From Candidatus Latescibacterota bacterium (GTDB lineage Bacteria > Latescibacterota > UBA2968): a stretch of 64,000 bases of DNA. Of this stretch, positions 1 through 7,731 are shown in pieces. Every line of letters starts with the position of its first letter. Position 1 is the stretch's first letter. The translations under genes and the position numbers were made by a program. The stretch spans positions 1-64,000 of the forward strand of contig JAJEHL010000049.1 in assembly GCA_022823725.1 (NCBI GenBank). Reading direction: 5' to 3'. The notes below the pieces were generated by a model that searched no databases, was not told the DNA's origin, and saw nothing but the letters and a program-made list of their open reading frames with translations.

Positions 1-135
1 GAGTATATTGAAGGGTGGTATAATCCTCACCGCAGACACTCTGCACTGAAGTATCAATCGCCCATCACCTATGAAAAACTGATGGCAAAAGGTGATTGGG
101 TTGAAAGTGCCACACTATCCACTAAAGCGGGGTAA
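1..135 (+). pseudogene. 3' end of IS3-family transposase (OrfB), cut by window edge
   Basis: The first 44 codons of frame 1 are open and end in TAA at 133-135. The peptide contains the C-terminal signature of IS3-family integrase-core transposases (W-Y-N-x-x-R-x-H-S-A-L, followed by a short S-P-x-x-Y stretch). The start lies outside the window, so I cannot tell whether the copy is complete. The right end of the element should fall soon after 135, but no terminal repeat can be fixed without the other end. The fragment lies tail-to-tail with the effector gene ending at 212. Confidence 0.8.
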
Positions 136-211
136 CTCCAACTCCAAACCACTTGCAGTCCGTTGTTTGTGACAAGTCTCTTTTTTGGGGTATCGTATAA
201 TACACTGTTAA

Positions 212-1201
212 TCAAGCACTTTTAGTACCGTTAATCTCAAATTTGCGCTCAACGGAGACCATTGGAAATGTCTCATCCCGAATTTGATTCCACAATTCCA
301 GATATATTTTATGGTCAACAATCTGAAGGACATCTGGTGCATCAGTCGCTATTTTTGCACTATCCGTACCATATCCCACAATTACGCCGCAATGGTTAGA
401 CAGCACATAGCGGTTGTGAAAGGGGTGTGCGCCTCTTTCTATTTTTCCATCTTGATCTGTTTGCCATAAAAGAACCCTTACAGATTTCCCGATTGGTATT
501 AAGTTCGCGTAGTGCCTGTTAAGTGCATTTTCAACGTAATCTAAATCAGGCATATTATTTTCGGCTGGGCAGAAATGGATTGTCAGTGATGGAAAGGGAT
601 CACAATAGGAGGCTAAATCCCGAATAATCAGCGTGTAATTTTGGGTAAATGAACTGTTGCTGTCCACGTTAAAATATCGATCTAAAAAGTGAATATTCGA
701 AGCGACTCGAAGCATTGGTAAAATGGCATTTACAAATTCTCCAGGGCTGCGCGTGATTGAAACGCCACTGGGCTTATTCCACGCTTCCACGGTTCTATTG
801 AGTTCATCGGGATGGTACTTTAGCTCCGCGTCGTCAGCCCCCGCGTAATCAGGGCTAACGACAGCAGAAAAAGGCTCTCGTTGATGCTCCTGATCTATTT
901 CGGCTGTCCAAGAAAATTGTGAAAAATCGTCATAATACCAATCAGTCCAAATATTTCCTGGTCGATCTACCAGTTGACCTCGTACCATATCCAGACAGCT
1001 TTTCAAACTGCGTACTTTTATAGGGGGGAGATTAAGTGCTTGAACGTGTTGATCAAGAATCGCGTTTGCATTTTCATACCACTGACCAGATGGCAAATCT
1101 GCAATTACACGCCCCTGATATGGTTGACAGTGCTCCGTGCAATATCGAAACCAATCCAAATTTTCACATATTTTGGGATCAATAGCAAAAATACTCAGCA
1201 T
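212..1201 (-). CDS. Putative effector of AAA/DUF3696-like cassette, copy A (HxRY-motif protein)
   Basis: A 329-residue protein, second gene of the copy A operon. I do not recognise a named family. The C-terminal half carries an H-N-R-Y motif near residue 262, followed by a hydrophobic strand and a G-T-D-S turn, recalling the HxK/HxR strands of phospholipase-D-like nucleases. The copy B homologue shares the layout: H-D-R-Y near residue 255, and a central strand with L-D-R-Y here where copy B has I-D-P-Y. The N-terminal 160 residues are divergent. The ATG at 1201 was chosen over a GTG at 1213 because it lies two bases after the ATPase stop and matches the copy B start. The ATPase-plus-small-partner arrangement suggests the partner is the effector. 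That role is inference, and a nuclease or phosphodiesterase activity is only a possibility. Confidence 0.6.
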   Translation of the reverse strand: MLSIFAIDPKICENLDWFRYCTEHCQPYQGRVIADLPSGQWYENANAILDQHVQALNLPPIKVRSLKSCLDMVRGQLVDRPGNIWTDWYYDDFSQFSWTAEIDQEHQREPFSAVVSPDYAGADDAELKYHPDELNRTVEAWNKPSGVSITRSPGEFVNAILPMLRVASNIHFLDRYFNVDSNSSFTQNYTLIIRDLASYCDPFPSLTIHFCPAENNMPDLDYVENALNRHYANLIPIGKSVRVLLWQTDQDGKIERGAHPFHNRYVLSNHCGVIVGYGTDSAKIATDAPDVLQIVDHKIYLELWNQIRDETFPMVSVERKFEINGTKSA

Positions 1202-1203
1202 AA

Positions 1204-2559
1204 TTAATACCACTCCGAATCACGTTCTTCGAAAAAGCCTTCTGGCCATGGTGCATCAAAATCACCCTTATCTGTTACAGTGAGTGGCGTGAATTTAACG
1301 CCTGCTGGCGTTGGTCGAACATAGACCACAGAAAGATCATTGGGGGTTAATTCATGATATGTCTTTTCTGAATCATTGGTCTGGTATCTGCTACGACGAG
1401 TCGTTTCACGCACACGCCGCAGCAATCGCAACAGCAAGTGCTCAGAATGTGTTTCAATGAGCATAGTGCGATTGCTATTTTTTATACCATCAATGAATAA
1501 GTCGCCCAAAGCCACTTGAACGGCAGGGTGAACGTGAAGTTCTGGTTGTTCAACCGCGAAAACCTGAGACGTGTCATCTAACGCACCCACCACAACTGGA
1601 ATAACCTGAGAAATACCAACACCAACATCTGAGAGACCAATATCTATGTTATTATCTTCATCATGGAGGCGAAACTGCTCGTCGGATTTTGCCTGATTGA
1701 TGCTGTATCCAAGTTTCAAAACATCTTGTATATAATGGTTTGTTTTTGTGACCAATGCGGGGTCTCGTGCGAGTGCATCCCAGGCTCCAAATCCCCTTTC
1801 CCATCGCGATTCATCAGACGTTTGATGTGTCTGATAATCGTCATGGGGCACTTCTCGAAATGGTCCCAAATGTCGAATAGCATCCAGCTTTTTAGACTCT
1901 TGCAGACTACGCAACGATTTACCTATTGCCTTACCGATTGCCGCTCCCGCTATGCCGCCGATAAGCCCCCCTATAGGTAGGCCGAGAGCTGTGCCGAGAA
2001 CTACGACAGAAACCAGGCTAGTATCCAGGCCGGCTGCATCAAGCCTTTTAGGAGTCAATACCCTGCCATTCGGGCCAACTACCGGATCGTCGGGTATTTC
2101 CCCTGAAACGATGAAACACATTTCTTTGCCATTTATGACGCATCCCAATAAGACTGACTCAACATGGATATCTTCTTTCCAACTCGTTACCACTTCATTC
2201 CATAGAAGATAAATTTGATTTTGCTTATCTATGACATTGGGTGCATAGGTGATGCGGATTCGAATTTTCCGATCCAACTCATGGCGATGTACTAGGGAAG
2301 GAAAATCTCCCAGATCAATATCATGACCACCAGCCATTTCTATAGTTCTATTCAATTCGTTATTAAAAATTGCGTAGTAATAGCGTAGTGCCTGCAACAC
2401 CGTTGATTTGCCCGAGCTGTTTTTGCCAAATAACAAGGTGATGGGGCGAATGGGAATGGTTACTGCATCGCCAATGCCCTTAAAGTTTTCAATAGTGACA
2501 GATGTAATACGGCCTTGCTGGGATAATACCTCAATGATTTCAGTATCGGAAATGTTCAT
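1204..2559 (-). CDS. AAA (OLD/SMC-like) ATPase with DUF3696-like C-terminus, copy A
   Basis: A 451-residue ATPase of the AAA15/SMC-like kind. Visible motifs are Walker A G-K-N-S-S-G-K-S-T at 45-53, a Q-loop-like F-P-S-L-V segment, Walker B with E-Q-P-E-L-H-V-H-P near 337-345, and an E-T-H-S-E-H switch near 370. The C-terminus ends in a P-E-G-F-F-E-E segment typical of DUF3696 ATPases. A longer frame reaches 2619, but the extra 20 codons align with the non-coding leader of copy B, and the ATG at 2559 follows a GAGAG. Residues 181-215 form a Gly/Ala-rich hydrophobic glycine-zipper stretch that copy B lacks, so this protein may touch or insert into membrane. It ends two bases before the effector start. 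Confidence 0.8.
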   Translation of the reverse strand: MNISDTEIIEVLSQQGRITSVTIENFKGIGDAVTIPIRPITLLFGKNSSGKSTVLQALRYYYAIFNNELNRTIEMAGGHDIDLGDFPSLVHRHELDRKIRIRITYAPNVIDKQNQIYLLWNEVVTSWKEDIHVESVLLGCVINGKEMCFIVSGEIPDDPVVGPNGRVLTPKRLDAAGLDTSLVSVVVLGTALGLPIGGLIGGIAGAAIGKAIGKSLRSLQESKKLDAIRHLGPFREVPHDDYQTHQTSDESRWERGFGAWDALARDPALVTKTNHYIQDVLKLGYSINQAKSDEQFRLHDEDNNIDIGLSDVGVGISQVIPVVVGALDDTSQVFAVEQPELHVHPAVQVALGDLFIDGIKNSNRTMLIETHSEHLLLRLLRRVRETTRRSRYQTNDSEKTYHELTPNDLSVVYVRPTPAGVKFTPLTVTDKGDFDAPWPEGFFEERDSEWY

Positions 2560-2713
2560 GTTTTCTCTCACGAGTTGATAAAAGTATTCAAGTTTGTCTG
2601 ATACGCTTGAGGTTGACAAATTTTTGGAATATCCAACCCGCTACGCTCTGAAATGAGTCAACATATCACTCAATTCTTCAAACAACACGCCAAGTTGTCA
2701 AGGAATTTTTTCA

Positions 2714-2739
2714 GGAGACGGGGGAAGGCCCCCGTCTCC
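2714..2739 (-). terminator. Strong hairpin between small membrane peptide gene and ATPase A
   Basis: Two perfect 11-base arms (GGAGACGGGGG / CCCCCGTCTCC) flank a 4-base loop. It lies just after the small peptide stop at 2751 and before the ATPase leader. There is no U-tract after the stem on the minus strand, so partial termination, an attenuator or an mRNA-stability hairpin fits better than a full stop. It may set the ratio of small peptide to ATPase. Confidence 0.5.
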
Positions 2740-2750
2740 GATACTACATC

Positions 2751-2876
2751 TTAGTCGTCATCACTGAATATAATCGCCGCAATTACAAAGCCAGCGAGAA
2801 GTGGCGTGCCGACTAATACGAGTGCGGGGAGGCCAATTGCTGTGCCTCCGTACGCAATACCAACACTGGGGCCCAT
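2751..2876 (-). CDS. 41-residue single-span hydrophobic membrane peptide
   Basis: A small gene between the copy A sigma54 promoter and ATPase A. An AAGGAG sits 7 bases before the ATG at 2876. The 41 residues begin with about nine Gly/Ala/Ser-rich residues. They continue as one long hydrophobic helix rich in Gly, Ala, Leu, Val and Ile, and close with an acidic tail ending in three Asp. This looks like a small membrane protein or type I-toxin-like peptide. Its G-T-A-I-G-L-P piece resembles G-T-A-L-G-L-P in the glycine-zipper insert of ATPase A. The segment holding this gene is absent from the otherwise homologous upstream region of copy B. Function unknown; expression would depend on the same promoter. 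Confidence 0.6.
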   Translation of the reverse strand: MGPSVGIAYGGTAIGLPALVLVGTPLLAGFVIAAIIFSDDD

Positions 2877-3104
2877 GACAGATCTCCTTCTGATTGGAGG
2901 TTTCATACGCTACGCGCCTGTACTGTTCTCCAAAACCTTCAGGCCGCTGCCGTATAAGGACGATTCATGTTCGCTACCGCCTCCTTCTGAATTGTGTCCA
3001 TAAGGACAGACAAATTTTTGTTGATAACTTGACGTTTCTATCTGTTGGCACTGCCCCTTGATCCCACCTCCGAACATCCCCTTCGCTGTCACACCCATTA
3101 CTTA

Positions 3105-3120
3105 AGCATGTTCCGTGCCA
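3105..3120 (-). promoter_or_regulatory. Sigma54 (-24/-12) promoter of copy A
   Basis: On the minus strand the sequence is TGGCACGGAACATGCT. It matches the sigma54 consensus TGGCACG-N4-TTGCW at all but one base, with exact GG-to-GC spacing. The predicted start of transcription is near 3094. A near-identical element stands before copy B. The matching CARF/sigma54 activator gene lies about 4.6 kb upstream on the same strand. Confidence 0.85.
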
Positions 3121-3131
3121 ATTCGATCTGA

Positions 3132-3200
3132 AATTTGATTTTTCCTAAAAATTTTTCTCTTTTTTCTTATTTTTGCCAATTTTTACGCCATGAACACGAT
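3132..3200 (-). pseudogene. Remnant of the 3' end of a sigma54-activator gene
   Basis: Just upstream of the copy A promoter the minus strand encodes H-G-V-x-I-x-K-N-K-K-K-E-K-N-F followed by a stop. This closely matches the last residues of the intact activator at 7732-9258 (H-G-V-A-I-N-K-K-R-K-K-K-N-F). The frame breaks further upstream, and nothing else of the gene is recognisable. The spacing from stop codon to promoter matches copy B, which indicates that activator, promoter and operon were once duplicated together. Confidence 0.55.
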
Positions 3201-3359
3201 AAAAGCGGTGTTTGGACTTCCGCTAATCAAGCGGGAATGGTGATAGGGAGTAAAATTTATTGTGTAATCATAAAATTTTTTATGTTCTTTGTTGATTTGA
3301 CACTCTTGGGAACCGCTATTTCTCTCGTTCCACATCCTGAATTTTATACACAAACAAAA

Positions 3360-3387
3360 ACGGTGAGCATCTCTCGACACTCACCGT
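3360..3387 (-). terminator. Rho-independent terminator after the copy B effector
   Basis: An 8-base stem (ACGGTGAG / CTCACCGT) is followed on the minus strand by GTTTTTG. It lies about 77 bases after the effector stop at 3464 and separates the copy B operon from the copy A promoter. The stretch from 3121 to 3463 otherwise holds only the activator remnant. Confidence 0.7.
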
Positions 3388-3918
3388 AGTCTTGCAAAGC
3401 TGGTACGGTAGTGAATTCTACTTGTTCCGGGCACGTAAAGCCGGTTTCGTGATAAATCCCAATTTACGGTATTGTAAAATTAAACTGGTATTTAGGGTGT
3501 CTTTTACCTTGAATATTAGCATCAAAATCACGTTCTACATCTTCTCGGTCTGTTCTCCCAATTCGCGACCATATTGTTTGGAGTGGGCCTGTTGCAGTGT
3601 CAAATCCATTAGACATCTGAATCCCCACCAAATCACTAATCAGATAGCGGTCATGGAAGTCATCCCATACAAAGACTTTTACTTTTAAGTTTGACTGCAA
3701 AAGAGCAGGTCCAAATTTATTCCGAAAAGTGTTTTCCATATTTTTCTGATCCCATAAGGGAGCATTTTTTCCAGAGCCGCGAAGACTTTTACGGTGTATC
3801 TCAATGAGTGGCTGGGGTGATTGTGTTGGTCTATTACCTGCTGCTTCAAGTAATTGTATAAAATCAGCATAGTTACGTTGTTCTGGGTCAATATAGGGGT
3901 CGATAAACATAATAGATT

Positions 3919-3927
3919 TCGCATGTC
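3919..3927. repeat. 9-bp target site duplication, left copy
   Basis: TCGCATGTC lies immediately outside the left terminal repeat of the IS256-family element. The identical 9 bases stand at 5361-5369. Nine bases is a usual duplication length for this family. Confidence 0.9.
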
Positions 3928-5360
3928 GGTCAAGTCCTATATTTAGTTGAAATAATGGAGGCTGTTGGATTCAATCAGCAGCAATCGCGTCTTGCCAGTC
4001 CGTATCGAGCTTCAAGTTCTTCATAAGTGCGCGTCTGAGCCTGGGTAGGCTTTTATAGCCTTTGACCCTCCGCAAGCGGGGTTCAATGTCCAAGAGTGCG
4101 GTTGCCAACCAGCGACGGCGTTGATTAGAGTTTGTCCATCGCTTCACATTCCGGGTGAGTTGTGCCACCATTGAGTTAAGCGACTCAATGCAGTTCGTCG
4201 TACGAAAGGACTGCTTCAAGTCTGGCATCAGTCCGAGGCGATGCAAGCTGAGGGTTTCTTCAAGACCTTCTTCAAGGCTGTTTAGCGCGTCTTCGTTGAT
4301 CAAGGCCAATTCGGCTTTGAGGGATAAGAGCGCAGTTTTAGCTTCTTTGTAGGTAGGCAGGTCGTAGGCATGTTGGAGCAGCTTTTTGATCTCATCTTGT
4401 TTATTTTTTGGCAGATAGGACATGACATTCTCCCTTTTGTGCCATTGGCAACGCTGGATGACCACATAACCGTCGAGTGCCTTTGTAAGGGCAGCATATA
4501 GCCCTTTTGAGCCGTCAATGATACACAGCAGACCCTTGTCATAGCTCAGGTCACGTTCTATGAGAGAGCCTATAAACTGCCGACAGACACGCTCGTTCTC
4601 AGTGGCAGCCTGGACAAAGCCTATGGGGATCTTCTCGCCTTCTATCGTCACGCCGAGGGCAATGATCATCTCTTGATCCGCGAAGGTCTTGCCATCTATA
4701 AAGAGGGCAACGATATCGTATTGTGCCAACGAGCGTTCCCTAAACTGCTTCAGCTTTTGTGCCGATGCCTTGATAAAGCGTCTCGATACCGTGGATGAGG
4801 ACAGCCCAAAGGCTTTAGGGATCGCTTCGGCACAGGCCTGATAAGACCGGGTAGCAATACCTTTGATCATACGAAGGAGCAGGCCTTCATCCATACGTCT
4901 GGGAACCTGGAGATGATGATAGGTAGAAAGGGTGACTTCCTCATCCCTCTCCACATTACGTACCCTGGGCACGGAGATAGGCACTTTTTGATCGGCCAGA
5001 TACACAGACCCTTGTTGACTGCCCCACCGACGATTGGGGTTTTGAGTGTCTTTGCGGCTGTATCTGTCCCCGGATAGGCGGGTCACTTCGCGCTGCAATT
5101 CTTCTGCCACGGCGTCTAATCCTAATGGGATCAAGGCCTGGATCAATGCGATGCGGGTATCCATGGTGTCCAGTTCTTCTTCTATAGGTGTATCCGGCGT
5201 TTTATCGTCTTTGTGGATTGCCTTGACTTTGGGGGCTTTGTGCGATACTTTTTTCATCACGGGATCCTTTGGTTGAGGACACAGCGTTTTCAGGGTTGAA
5301 TCTGCTGTATCCAATTTACATTGGAGCCTCTACTATTTCAACTAAGATAGGCACAACCTC
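3928..5360 (-). mobile_element. IS256-family (Mutator-like) insertion sequence, 1433 bp
   Basis: The element is bounded by imperfect inverted repeats of about 36 bases. The left end begins GGTCAAGTCCTATATTTAG and the right end, read inward, begins GAGGTTGTGCCTATCTTAG. They share the inner block TTAGTTGAAATA and then GAGGCT. Nine-base direct repeats flank it. It carries a single transposase gene and sits inside the copy B effector. The intact transposase, perfect duplication and undamaged host frame on both sides point to a recent insertion. Confidence 0.9.
3971..5257 (-). CDS. IS256-family transposase
   Basis: A 428-residue DDE transposase. The catalytic residues can be placed in L-F-I-D-G-K (first Asp), C-I-I-D-G-S-K-G (second Asp) and T-T-N-C-I-E-S-L-N (Glu). 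The R-C-x-W-H-K-R-E-N motif typical of the family lies between the second Asp and the Glu. The ATG at 5257 is chosen because AAGGA stands upstream. A longer frame from a TTG at 5314 has no ribosome-binding site. No frameshift or stop is visible, so the enzyme is probably active. Confidence 0.92.
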   Translation of the reverse strand: MKKVSHKAPKVKAIHKDDKTPDTPIEEELDTMDTRIALIQALIPLGLDAVAEELQREVTRLSGDRYSRKDTQNPNRRWGSQQGSVYLADQKVPISVPRVRNVERDEEVTLSTYHHLQVPRRMDEGLLLRMIKGIATRSYQACAEAIPKAFGLSSSTVSRRFIKASAQKLKQFRERSLAQYDIVALFIDGKTFADQEMIIALGVTIEGEKIPIGFVQAATENERVCRQFIGSLIERDLSYDKGLLCIIDGSKGLYAALTKALDGYVVIQRCQWHKRENVMSYLPKNKQDEIKKLLQHAYDLPTYKEAKTALLSLKAELALINEDALNSLEEGLEETLSLHRLGLMPDLKQSFRTTNCIESLNSMVAQLTRNVKRWTNSNQRRRWLATALLDIEPRLRRVKGYKSLPRLRRALMKNLKLDTDWQDAIAAD

Positions 5361-5369
5361 TCGCATGTC
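5361..5369. repeat. 9-bp target site duplication, right copy
   Basis: TCGCATGTC immediately follows the right terminal repeat and is identical to 3919-3927. The effector reading frame is restored when one copy is removed together with the element. Confidence 0.9.
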
Positions 5370-5858
5370 TGAGAATCAGCTTAAGAGCATCTTTATAGTC
5401 CGTGATGGTGCGTTTTAGCCGAATTGAACTGTCTGTAGGAGACCACCATTCGACATTGGGAAACAAGAGTTTATTCACACTTGAAACCCGCGATTTTTTG
5501 CGATAGGTCCTTTCAATAGCATCACTTACTATAATGCCATTCAAAGGTGTGGTGTCATGCGAAGCCAACGCCTCTTTGCACCATTCACGATCGGTCTGAG
5601 GTGTATGACTTAATTCTGGATTACTTGGTACCAAACGCCCATTTATGTTTAGATTTTTTAAAAAATTTCTTACGAGTCTGTCCCAAGCATTTCCTGACAA
5701 GAACTGTTGCCATTCACCATTGCGAAGATCTCGAACCAGCCCCTCAGTTAAAAAAGTCTGCTGTAATTGTCTAATATGTGTTTCCCACAAGTCCCGCGAA
5801 TTATAGCAAGCCAAATTAAACACATCAGGTGTTACAGCATACTCAGAAAATAAAGCCA

Positions 5859-7514
5859 TTAAGCAAATACCTCTTCTATATCTTCCTCAAAGAAACCGCC
5901 CGGCCAGGCTTTGACCAAATCTCCACGTTCATTCACAGGCATTTCTCGTATGATTGTTTGCGAATCATGCCATTCAACGAATAGCACGACAATATCATCA
6001 GGGGTTACAGGAAACCGATTTTCTTCAATCCTATCTTCGAAAGTCTCACGCATCCGCCTCATAATCCTCAGTAGCAAGTGCTCCGAATGTGTTTCAATGA
6101 GCATGGTGCGATTGCTGTTTTTTATTCCGTCAATAAATACATCGCCCAAAGCCACTTGAAGGGCAGGGTGAATATGGAGCTCTGGTTGTTCAATTGCAAA
6201 AACTCCAGGGCTCTGACTGTCGTCTAACGCACCCACCAAAACTGGAATGACCTGAGAGATGCCAAACCCTACATCTAAGGGGTGAAGGTATATCTTATGG
6301 GTCTCATCATAAAGTTGAATCCTCTGTTCGAGGTCTTCAGATAGTCTGATGCTATATCCAAGTTTCAAAACATTTTTCATATAGTGGTTTGTTTTTTCGA
6401 CTAATTGAGGGTTTTGTGCAAGCGCATCCCAGGCCTCTAATCCCATTGCCCATCTCGATACAGCGGAATTAGACATTGAGAGCGGTGAGTTATGATGGCG
6501 AGGGAGCACATCTCGCACTGGCCCTAAATGTCGTATGTCAGGCAATTCTTCGATTACAATGCCATGCACTTCTTTGATTACATCCTCCACCAATCTTTCG
6601 AGCACAAGCTTCTCTAAACGGAGCCTTAAATTTATCTTATCTAAACCCTCAATAGTGTCGCGAAACCAAGAGAGGTATTCTGTCAGCAATTCGCTTTCAC
6701 TCAGGCCGAGCTTGATTGCCTGGGTGATAGGGTGTGAATATATTTTTGGATCACTAGGCCGTCTTACATTTATTTCATCGGGTTTGTTTGCCGGGGTGAT
6801 ATAAATCCATTCTGCGCCGTTTAAAGCATACTTGTATGAATCGAGATAAACAACCTGCTGTTTTTCGTCCCAACCTGTTACTATTTCTATCCCCGCGGAC
6901 TGTAGATCCACCATATCCTTCGGTATTATTGCAAGACTCAAAATACGATTCAAAAATTTCGCTTGTTTGGATTTTATATCAAAATCGAGGCGAATTCGAA
7001 TCTTCCGATCAAACTCATGGCGATGCACCAGGGAAGGAAAACCGCCCAAATCAGTAAAGCGGCCTGGATAGATTTCTCCATGTTCCCAGGCTTCTGCTTC
7101 TGCTTGGAATTTCTCCTCATCTTTTAATTCTGACAAATCAGCATCTTCAATTAGTTTTTGTATAGATTTTAGAACTTCGCTGGGGCGAGAGCCAAGGTTA
7201 GATAGATCAGCATTTGATATTTTTTCTAATTTATGTATTGGTATGGAATTCAGAACTTCGCGATATTTGAGACCGTCGGAATGGCTGCATACAATGTGGA
7301 GTGCCTTCAATTGTTCATATACGCCATCGTGCGATGCTTCTTCCAACTTTTGATTCAAGTCACCGCATATTTCGCGCAGATAGCGTAGTGCCTGCAACAC
7401 TGTTGATTTACCTGAGCTGTTCTTGCCAAACAATAAGGTGAGGGGGCGAATGGGAATGGTCACGGCGTCGCCAATGCCCTTGAAATTTTCGATGGTGATA
7501 GATGTAATAGCCAT
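5859..7514 (-). CDS. AAA (OLD/SMC-like) ATPase with DUF3696-like C-terminus, copy B
   Basis: A 551-residue paralogue of the copy A ATPase. Walker A is at 30-38 and identical to copy A. Walker B has E-Q-P-E-L-H-I-H-P near 442-450, the E-T-H-S-E-H switch lies near 476, and the DUF3696-like tail ends P-G-G-F-F-E-E. The first 38 residues and the C-terminal third are very close to copy A at both DNA and protein level. The middle, probably coiled-coil and helical, is longer and has no glycine zipper. The stop overlaps the effector start (TAATG), so the two products are translationally coupled. The 5' leader from the sigma54 promoter is about 166 bases and contains a small TTCAGG/CCTGAA dyad. The ATPase presumably senses or holds back its partner, which is inference. 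Confidence 0.85.
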   Translation of the reverse strand: MAITSITIENFKGIGDAVTIPIRPLTLLFGKNSSGKSTVLQALRYLREICGDLNQKLEEASHDGVYEQLKALHIVCSHSDGLKYREVLNSIPIHKLEKISNADLSNLGSRPSEVLKSIQKLIEDADLSELKDEEKFQAEAEAWEHGEIYPGRFTDLGGFPSLVHRHEFDRKIRIRLDFDIKSKQAKFLNRILSLAIIPKDMVDLQSAGIEIVTGWDEKQQVVYLDSYKYALNGAEWIYITPANKPDEINVRRPSDPKIYSHPITQAIKLGLSESELLTEYLSWFRDTIEGLDKINLRLRLEKLVLERLVEDVIKEVHGIVIEELPDIRHLGPVRDVLPRHHNSPLSMSNSAVSRWAMGLEAWDALAQNPQLVEKTNHYMKNVLKLGYSIRLSEDLEQRIQLYDETHKIYLHPLDVGFGISQVIPVLVGALDDSQSPGVFAIEQPELHIHPALQVALGDVFIDGIKNSNRTMLIETHSEHLLLRIMRRMRETFEDRIEENRFPVTPDDIVVLFVEWHDSQTIIREMPVNERGDLVKAWPGGFFEEDIEEVFA

Positions 7515-7690
7515 AATTTCTCACAAGTTGAAAAAACGTTCAGGTCTGCCTGAAACGCTTGAAGTGACAAATTTTTGGAATATCCCATTTTGCATAGATC
7601 AGGATACTAATTTTTTAGCTAATATAGCAGCTTTGCCAAGAAATTCTTTCAGGTGCCGGGAGTCCGTATCGCTGTCACGCCCATTGTTAT

Positions 7691-7706
7691 AGCATATTTC
7701 GTGCCA
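7691..7706 (-). promoter_or_regulatory. Sigma54 (-24/-12) promoter of copy B
   Basis: The minus strand reads TGGCACGAAATATGCT, matching TGGCACG-N4-TTGCW at all but one base with correct spacing. It starts only about 26 bases past the stop of the activator gene. Predicted transcription start is near 7680. The adjacent activator is the obvious candidate to drive it. Confidence 0.88.
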
Positions 7707-7731
7707 ATACACGCTAAAATTTGATATTTTT

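Larger units (their letters stand above)
3464..5859 (-). pseudogene. Effector gene of copy B, interrupted by an IS256-family insertion
   Basis: The gene begins at 5859 in a TAATG overlap with the ATPase B stop and is cut after 5361. It resumes at 3918 and ends at 3464. Removing the element plus one copy of the 9-bp duplication joins 499 and 455 bases into one open frame of 317 codons with no other defect. The junction then reads R-H-A-K-S-I-M-F-I-D-P-Y, matching the strand pattern in the copy A effector. The C-terminal half has H-D-R-Y near residue 255 and a G-F-D-T turn, parallel to copy A. The N-terminal fragment alone could yield a truncated product of 173 residues. Function as for copy A: unproven effector of the ATPase. 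Confidence 0.8.

Noticed and set aside
2910-3098. A 62-codon frame upstream of the small membrane peptide
   Set aside because: Its start lies upstream of the predicted sigma54 transcription start, there is no SD, and composition is not gene-like.
3934-3942. Inner TTAGTTGAAATA boundary as the IS end with no target duplication
   Set aside because: Extending the inverted repeats outward gives longer ends and a perfect 9-bp duplication that restores the host frame.
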